Assembly: GCA_017307315.1 (NCBI GenBank) | Contig: JAFKFF010000328.1 | Coordinates: forward strand, 1 to 10,327 | Direction of reading: 5' to 3' | Length of the DNA stretch: 10,327 nucleotides | Origin: Alphaproteobacteria bacterium | Lineage (GTDB): Bacteria > Pseudomonadota > Alphaproteobacteria > Micropepsales > Micropepsaceae | Part shown: positions 1-8,500 of the stretch, one piece after another | Numbering within the stretch: position 1 is the first letter of the stretch | Layout of the letters: the number at the start of each line of letters is the position of its first letter | Translations under genes and position numbers: made by a program | The notes under the pieces: generated by a model | Database searches by the model: none | The model's input: the letters and a program-made list of their open reading frames with translations, nothing else | Told to the model about the DNA's origin: nothing

Positions 1-215
1 GGGGCCGGGGAATCGGCAAGGCGCTTTTGGCCGCTTTGATCGACCGCGCCCGCGCGCAAGGGTTGCACGTCCTCGTCGGCGGTATCGACAGCGACAATGG
101 TCTCAGTATTGCCCTGCATAAAGCCTTCGGGTTCGAGGAGACCGGCCGCCTGCCGGAGATCGGCCGCAAATTCGACCGCTGGCTGACCCTGGTATTCCTG
201 CAGAAGCGGCTCTGA
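1..215 (+). CDS. GNAT N-acetyltransferase, phosphinothricin/methionine-sulfoximine type (C-terminal fragment)
   Basis: The reading frame is open from the window edge (first full codon at base 3) to TGA at 213-215, giving the last 70 residues; the start lies upstream of the window. The visible part opens with GRGIGKALL, the acetyl-CoA pyrophosphate-binding loop of the GNAT fold (R/Q-x-x-G-x-G/A). It continues with SDNGLSIALHKAFGFEETG, the usual motif B, and ends with a KFDRWLTLVFLQ stretch like the KFGRW-D-V-MQ ending of the Pat/Bar/MnaT branch. That branch acetylates the amino group of phosphinothricin, methionine sulfoximine or related amino acids in the cytoplasm, using acetyl-CoA. The exact substrate cannot be told from the C-terminus. 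The amidase starts 26 bases downstream on the same strand, so the two may be co-transcribed. A TTG at 27 is only an internal leucine codon, not the start. Confidence 0.85.
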   Translation, partial: GRGIGKALLAALIDRARAQGLHVLVGGIDSDNGLSIALHKAFGFEETGRLPEIGRKFDRWLTLVFLQKRL

Positions 216-220
216 CGCTA

Positions 221-245
221 TCATCCCGCCATCAGCGGGGGATGA
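221..245 (+). promoter_or_regulatory. Imperfect hairpin overlapping the amidase ribosome-binding site
   Basis: A dyad lies between the acetyltransferase stop and the amidase start. CCCGC (225-229) and GCGGG (235-239) pair around the 5-base loop CATCA. With two bulged G residues, the arms extend to TCATCCC and GGGATGA. The right arm contains the G-rich ribosome-binding sequence and the first amidase ATG (242-244), so a folded transcript would hide the start site. No T-run follows, so it is not a standard terminator. Function is inferred only from position. Confidence 0.35.
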
Positions 246-1831
246 GGATGCGCGCGATAATCCTGGCCTGTGTCGTAACCAGCCTGTCCACGTCCGTCCT
301 GGCGGCGCCTTACGGGGTGGCGGAAAAGGACATCGCCACCTTGCAGGCCGACATGGTGGCTGGCCGCGTGGACGCCGCCGGGCTTGTCGAAGCCTATCGC
401 GCCCGCATCGCCGCCATCGACCCCAAGCTGCACAGCGTCATCGCGCTCAATCCCGACGCGCTTGCCCAGGCCCGCGCCCTGGATGCGGAGCGCAAGGCCG
501 GTCATGTGCGCGGGCCGCTGCACGGCATTCCCATCCTGGTAAAGGACAATATCGAGACCCGCGATCCCATGCCGACCACGGCGGGCTCGCTGGCGCTGGC
601 GGGCAATATCACCCATCGCGACGCGCCCGTGGTGGCGCGGCTGCGCGCGGCCGGCGCCATCATCCTGGGAAAGACCAATCTCAGCGAATGGGCCAATATC
701 CGCTCCACCCATTCGATCAGCGGCTGGTCGGCCATCGGCGGCTGGACCCACAATCCCTATGTGCTGGACCGCAGCCCCTGCGGCTCCAGCGCGGGCAGCG
801 GCGCGGCGGTGGCGGCCAGCCTAGCCGCGGCGGCGCTGGGCACCGAAACCAATGGCTCGCTGGTCTGTCCGGGCGCCTTCAACAGTCTTGTTTCCATAAA
901 GCCCACCGTCGGGCTGGTCTCGCGCACCCATATCGTGCCGATTTCCCATACCCAGGACACGGCGGGTCCGATGGCGCGCACGGTCGCCGATGCGGCGCTG
1001 CTTCTGGCCGCGATGGCCGGTCGCGATCCCGAAGACAGCGCCACGGCCGAAGCCGATGCGCATCGCGCCGATTATGCGGCGGCTCTCAATGGGGCGGCGC
1101 TCAAAGGCAAGCGGCTGGGCCTGATCCTGCCGCCGCCCGGCCAGTCCTTGCCGGCGAGCGAACCGGCGTTGCAGCGTGCCCTTGCCATCCTCAGGGCGCA
1201 AGGCGCGGAGATCGTCCCGATTCCCGTATTCGTCCGCCCGCCCGCCTCTTCCGAGGAAGAAGGCACGGTCCTGAAATACGAGTTCAAGCACGACATCGCG
1301 GCCTATCTGCAAAGCCTGCCGGGCGCGGGACCGAAAAGCCTGGCCGACCTGATCGCCTTCAATGCCGGATCGCCGCGCGAACTGGTCCTGTTCGACCAGG
1401 ATTATTTCGAAATGGCGCAAGCGGCGGGCGATCTGGGCGATCCCGCCTATGCGCAGGCGCGCGACGAGCTGGTGGCAAGCACGCGCGCGCTGCTGGACAA
1501 GAGCTTGGCGCAATACCATGTCGATGCCTTGATCCGACCCACCGAGGACATGGTCTTCCGCCTTGATGCGATCAAAGGCGATCATGACGGCCCCGGCGCG
1601 TCCTTCCTGCCGGCGGTGTCGGGCTATCCCCATCTCACCGTGCCGATGGGCTATGTGCATGGCCTGCCGGTCGGCCTGTCCTTCATCGGTCCTGCCTGGT
1701 CGGAAGCTAGGTTGATGGCGTTGGGCGCGGCGTTCGAGCGCGCCGCTTCGGCGCGCAAGCCGCCAACTTATCTGCCGTCCCTGGAAGACCAGCCCGACAT
1801 GGCGGCGGCGCTTTCGCCCCTGCCGCATTGA
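242..1831 (+). CDS. Exported amidase-signature family hydrolase
   Basis: This is a 529-residue member of the amidase signature family, whose enzymes hydrolyse C-N amide bonds with a Ser-cisSer-Lys triad. The lysine is K101 (ILVKDN). The cis-serine is S182, in the signature SPCGSSAGSGAA, and the nucleophile is S206 (TETNGS), 24 residues later as in characterised members. An asparagine stands where many homologues have aspartate before the nucleophile glycine. The N-terminus is a typical Sec signal peptide: basic MRMR, a hydrophobic core to about residue 20, then a likely cut after LAA. The enzyme therefore acts in the periplasm or outside and is not the GatA subunit of the tRNA amidotransferase. 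Length is normal and the frame is unbroken. An in-frame ATG at 248 has a better-spaced G-rich ribosome-binding site (237-241) and would give 527 residues. The substrate is unknown; cell-wall, peptide or xenobiotic amides are all possible. It converges on the aspartic protease with 9 bases between stops. Confidence 0.9.
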   Translation: MRMRAIILACVVTSLSTSVLAAPYGVAEKDIATLQADMVAGRVDAAGLVEAYRARIAAIDPKLHSVIALNPDALAQARALDAERKAGHVRGPLHGIPILVKDNIETRDPMPTTAGSLALAGNITHRDAPVVARLRAAGAIILGKTNLSEWANIRSTHSISGWSAIGGWTHNPYVLDRSPCGSSAGSGAAVAASLAAAALGTETNGSLVCPGAFNSLVSIKPTVGLVSRTHIVPISHTQDTAGPMARTVADAALLLAAMAGRDPEDSATAEADAHRADYAAALNGAALKGKRLGLILPPPGQSLPASEPALQRALAILRAQGAEIVPIPVFVRPPASSEEEGTVLKYEFKHDIAAYLQSLPGAGPKSLADLIAFNAGSPRELVLFDQDYFEMAQAAGDLGDPAYAQARDELVASTRALLDKSLAQYHVDALIRPTEDMVFRLDAIKGDHDGPGASFLPAVSGYPHLTVPMGYVHGLPVGLSFIGPAWSEARLMALGAAFERAASARKPPTYLPSLEDQPDMAAALSPLPH

Positions 1832-1840
1832 GATCGCGTT

Positions 1841-2794
1841 CTAGGACGGCGCGTCGGCGGCTTTGCTGGTCGGCCCCACATAGATGCGGCGCTTGCCGAA
1901 ATCGATCGCCAGGGAATTGTAGCGCAACAGCGCGGGACCGATGATGGCGGCGGCCTTGCCGTCCAGCCCGAAATAGCGGAACACCGCCGCATTGGCCACG
2001 ATCACCGTCTGGGCGGGAAAGGTGCGCTCGGCCATGGTGATGGTAAGGCCCTTGACCGTCACCACCGGCTCCAGCGTTCCCAAGGCATCGCGCAGGCTTT
2101 GCGGGATGGGCTCTTTGGCGAAGGCGGCGCGCCGGATGCCCAGTTTTTCCGCCGCGTTCCAGTTCAGCATGGTGATGCCCGATCCCATGTCGAGCAGGGC
2201 GGTGACGCTTTGGTCGCCGAATTTGGCGCGCAGCCACCATAGTGTGACGTCGATATCCTTGGCCTGATAGGGCGTGAGTTCCGCCGAAGGCCAGCGGCGG
2301 TAGATGTCCGTGTCCGCTCCCTTCGGGTCCATCAGCTTCAGGCGCAGCGCGTCGTGATCGACCATCAGGAAATGGCCTGCCAAGGCGTCCATGCCCAGGA
2401 TGCCGTCCGCTACCGCCGCGTCGTCGGGGCCGCGCATTTCGTCGGGCAGCACGCCCAAGGTCAGGTCAGCAATGCGCCAATCGCCCAGCCGCAATTCACG
2501 CGGCTTCACCGGCACGGCGCTGCCGATATTGTTCATGGCATAGACTTTCAGGCTGCCGGCCTGGGACGGCTCCAGCTTCAATCTTTGGCGCAGATGCTCG
2601 AACAGCATGGTGCGGCTGGAAGCGGTATCGAGCAGGAAATTGAACGGCCCCTGGCCGTCCAGGAAGACGTCCGTGCTGACGCGGCCATCGCCGCCGATGC
2701 GGTAGGGGAGATCGGCGATCGTGTCGGCATGGACCGAGACCCCTGCCAGGGACAGGGCGACCGCCAAAACAGTTATCTTTGCCCGCCGATCCAT
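1841..2794 (-). CDS. Secreted two-lobed retropepsin-like aspartic protease
   Basis: The 317-residue product begins with a clean signal peptide (MDRRAK, hydrophobic core, cut near SVHA at residue 23), so it is periplasmic or secreted. Two aspartic-protease half-domains follow. The first has the catalytic-type motif LLDTASS (D56) and the matching GILGMD strand (132-136). The second has LLDMGSG (D202) and AAIIGPALL (283-290). This hydrophobic-D-x-G/A plus I-L/I-G pattern is that of the PF13650/retropepsin-like clan, here duplicated in one chain as in pepsin. The second lobe has Met where Thr or Ser is usual, so activity of that half is uncertain. I chose ATG 2792-2794 because AGGAG lies just upstream and it starts the signal peptide cleanly. 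An upstream in-frame ATG at 2833 adds 13 residues and also has a weak AGG before it. The substrate is unknown. The gene diverges from lpxC and probably shares its upstream region. Confidence 0.8.
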   Translation of the reverse strand: MDRRAKITVLAVALSLAGVSVHADTIADLPYRIGGDGRVSTDVFLDGQGPFNFLLDTASSRTMLFEHLRQRLKLEPSQAGSLKVYAMNNIGSAVPVKPRELRLGDWRIADLTLGVLPDEMRGPDDAAVADGILGMDALAGHFLMVDHDALRLKLMDPKGADTDIYRRWPSAELTPYQAKDIDVTLWWLRAKFGDQSVTALLDMGSGITMLNWNAAEKLGIRRAAFAKEPIPQSLRDALGTLEPVVTVKGLTITMAERTFPAQTVIVANAAVFRYFGLDGKAAAIIGPALLRYNSLAIDFGKRRIYVGPTSKAADAPS

Positions 2795-2862
2795 CCGCTC
2801 CTGCCTTCGCCCGGGAGTGTGCCGGGCAGCCATTTAATCCTGAAGCGCCGCCCTTGCTTTGC

Positions 2863-2868
2863 TATAAG
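2863..2868 (+). promoter_or_regulatory. Putative -10 element of lpxC, placed for a leaderless transcript
   Basis: TATAAG, within GCTATAAGG, resembles a sigma-70 -10 hexamer. A weak -35 candidate CTGAAG (2840-2845) lies 17 bases upstream. The hexamer ends 6 bases before the lpxC ATG (2875), so transcription would start at about the start codon itself. The overlapping AAGG (2866-2869) could instead be a ribosome-binding site for a transcript starting further upstream. The same GCTATAAG occurs ahead of bamD. Confidence 0.4.
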
Positions 2869-2874
2869 GCCGGC

Positions 2875-3697
2875 ATGCCTTTCCGCACCACGCTGGCCCG
2901 CGATCTTACCGTTTCCGGCACCGCTTTGCATGCCGGGGTGCCGGTGACCATGACCCTGTCTCCGGCGTCTTGCGGGCAAGGCGTGCTGTTCCGGCGCGCC
3001 GACAAGGCCAATGCCGCCATTCCGGCGCTTTTCGACCGGGGAAGAAGACGCCAGCGTGGGCGTGATCGAGCATCTGATGGCGGCGGTGGCCGGCGCGGAA
3101 CTGGACGACCTGACCGTAACTCTGGATGGGCCGGAGCCGCCCATTCTGGACGGCGATGTGCTTTCCTACCTGCATCTGATCGAGGAAGCCGGGTTGAAGC
3201 CGCAGCCGGCGCCCCGCACCGCTCTGAAGATTCGGCGCGAGGTCCGTGTCGCAGACGGCGGCGCGCATGCGGCGCTCTCTCCCGCGCCCAGCCTGACGTA
3301 TGACTTCCTGCTGGAATATGACACGCCGGCGATCGGGCGGCAGCATTACAGCTTCGCCTTCTCTTCCGCGGCGTTCCGGGAGCTGATCGCGCCGGCCCGC
3401 ACCTTCGGCTTCCTCAAGGACCTCGAGGCGCTCAACCGCATGAATCTGGCGCGGGGCGCGAGCCTGGACAATACGCTAGCGCTGGACGAGAGCGGGGTGG
3501 TCAACACGGACCGGCAGCGTTTCGCGGACGAATTCGTCCGCCACAAGATCCTGGACGCGGTGGGAGACATGGCGCTGGCGGGGCATCCCCTGATCGGACG
3601 CTTCGAGGGGGTGCGCTCCGGCCACGGGCTGAACAACCGGCTGCTCCGAGCGCTGTTCGCCGATCCGGGCAATTACGAATTGGTCACGCTTCCCTGA
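2875..3697 (+). pseudogene. lpxC: UDP-3-O-acyl-N-acetylglucosamine deacetylase, disrupted by an internal deletion and frameshift
   Basis: LpxC is the zinc enzyme that removes acetate from UDP-3-O-acyl-GlcNAc, the committed step of lipid A synthesis in the cytoplasm. Translation from ATG 2875 gives a good N-terminus (GTALHAGVPVTMTLSPAS, GVLFRRAD) as far as IPALFDR at 3019-3039. The frame then fails. The homologous protein resumes in the next frame with GEEDASVGVIEHL (from 3038) and runs to TGA at 3695-3697. About 12 residues are absent from every frame at the junction. In other LpxC proteins this stretch reads roughly VxDTxLCTxL and includes the cysteine equivalent to E. coli C63. The missing length must be 3n+2 bases. 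Everything downstream is intact: the EH pair of VIEHL, RHKILDAVGD with the zinc-binding His and Asp, ARTFGF, and the SGHGLNN histidine. An internal ATG at 3011 opens a 228-residue frame containing all zinc and catalytic residues, but it lacks the first sub-fold. Intact length would be about 286 residues. The lesion could be an assembly error or a real mutation. Confidence 0.9.
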
Positions 3698-3714
3698 CCG
3701 GGCCGGGCTTGTGC

Positions 3715-3720
3715 TATAAG
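3715..3720 (+). promoter_or_regulatory. Putative -10 element upstream of bamD
   Basis: TATAAG, again within GCTATAAG, lies 18 bases after the lpxC stop and 80 bases before the bamD ATG. A TTGACA-like CTGACC (3694-3699) sits upstream at a short 15-base spacing and overlaps the lpxC stop codon. The 103-base gap between lpxC and bamD makes a separate promoter for the bamD-recN-ligA block reasonable. I saw no GTTC-N7-GTTC LexA-type box there, although recN is SOS-controlled in many bacteria. Confidence 0.4.
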
Positions 3721-3800
3721 CGAGGCGGCCGTGCGGACTTTTGCTGTCCTGGGACGTAAGCTATTGTTCTGCCGCCGCAATTCTTGAGGTTTGCCGTTCC

Positions 3801-4573
3801 ATGCCGAATCCTGGCCGCTTTTCCGCCCGCTCCATCCGCGCCGCGCTGCTGGTGCTGGCCCTGGGAACCGCGATGGGCGGCTGCAGCCTTTTGGGGCTGG
3901 ACAAAATTGGGAAGAGGCCGCCAAGCAGTTCAACGAAGTGGACCGCCAGCATCCCTATTCGGTGTGGGCGCGCCGGGCCATGCTGATGAGCGCCTTCTCC
4001 TCGTACCAGGCCAACAAATATGGCGATGCGGTTGCCACCGCCGACCAGTATATCTCGCTGCATCCGGGCAGCCACGAAGTCGCCTATGCCTTCTATCTGA
4101 AGGCGATCTCGCTTTACGAGCAGATCGTGGACGTCAACCGCGACCAGGCCAACACGCAAGGCGCCCTGGTGGCGCTGCAGGACGTGGTGCAGCGCTTCCC
4201 CGACACCGAATATGCCCGCGATGCCACCCTCAAGATCGACCTGACCGAGGACCATCTCGCCGGCAAGGAAATGGCCGTGGGCCGCTATTACCTGGTCCGC
4301 AATGACTATATCGGTGCCATCAATCGCTTCCGGGTGGTGGTGGAACAGTACCAGACCACGCCCCAGATCATGGAAGCGCTGGAGCGGCTGACCGAAGCCT
4401 ATTACGCGCTGGGATTGGACAGCGAGGCGCAGACCGCCGCCGCCGTGCTCGGCGCCAACTATCCAGGCAGCCAATGGTACGAGAACGCCTACAACATCCT
4501 GAAGGGCCGCAATCTCAAGCCGGCGGAAGACAAAGGCTCCTGGATCAGTCAAGCTTTCCACCGCATCCTCTGA
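3801..4573 (+). pseudogene. bamD: Outer membrane assembly lipoprotein BamD, disrupted by an internal deletion and frameshift
   Basis: BamD is the essential TPR lipoprotein of the BAM complex, which inserts beta-barrel proteins into the outer membrane. ATG 3801 begins a lipoprotein signal peptide: basic start, LLVLALGTAMGGC core and lipidated C28, followed by SLLGLDK. The upstream frame ends in family-like sequence at about 3905. The mature protein resumes in another frame with WEEAAKQF at 3908 and runs unbroken to TGA at 4571-4573. The linker and first TPR helix, in homologues a segment of the type (P)xEQLYNxAxxLL, are absent from all frames; I estimate 20-30 codons, and the missing length must be 3n+1 bases. 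The remaining TPR repeats look complete: RQHPYSVWARRAMLMSAF, YYQANKY-like SYQANKYGDA, HLAGKEMAVGRYYL, and the C-terminal DKGSWISQAFHRIL. The ribosome-binding site is modest (GAGG, about 11 bases before ATG). recN follows after 13 bases. As with lpxC, this could be an assembly fault or a genuine mutation. Confidence 0.88.
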
Positions 4574-4586
4574 GAGTCGCTTTCCG

Positions 4587-8425
<3,839 letters not shown>

Positions 8426-8433
8426 CACGCATC

Positions 8434-8456
8434 ATCGCCCGATTTAGTCGGGCGAT
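8434..8456. terminator. Perfect 9-bp hairpin in the ligA/aminopeptidase convergent gap (first of two)
   Basis: ATCGCCCGA (8434-8442) and TCGGGCGAT (8448-8456) pair perfectly around the loop TTTAG. It begins 8 bases after the ligA stop. No T-tract follows on either strand, so it is not a textbook intrinsic terminator. Being symmetric and placed between convergent genes, it could still help end or stabilise both transcripts. Confidence 0.5.
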
Positions 8457-8465
8457 CCACCATGG

Positions 8466-8488
8466 ATGGCCCGGACGAGCCGGGCCAT
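8466..8488. repeat. Perfect 9-bp hairpin, REP-like palindrome (second of two)
   Basis: ATGGCCCGG (8466-8474) and CCGGGCCAT (8480-8488) pair perfectly around the loop ACGAG. It has the same stem and loop lengths as the hairpin 9 bases upstream. Its flanks and core (CCATGGATGGCCCGG ... CCGGGCCATGAC) resemble dispersed intergenic palindromes I recall from many alphaproteobacterial genomes. That resemblance is from memory and not tested here. GACGAAAAAGCG follows on the plus strand. It may act as a shared transcript end for ligA and the aminopeptidase. Confidence 0.5.
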
Positions 8489-8500
8489 GACGAAAAAGCG

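Noticed and set aside
821..1828. A 335-codon minus-strand open frame under the amidase, plus a 292-codon plus-strand frame at 688-1566
   Set aside because: Both are Arg/Gly/Gln-rich translations of the wrong frame of a clear amidase gene.
2795..2874. CtrA-type TTAA-N7-TTAA site in the divergent region
   Set aside because: Only one TTAA half (2833-2837 area) is present and no partner at the right spacing.
3019..3055. Programmed ribosomal frameshifting as the explanation for the split lpxC
   Set aside because: A frameshift would keep all conserved residues in one frame or the other. Here about 12 conserved residues are missing from all frames, and no slippery heptamer with downstream structure is evident.
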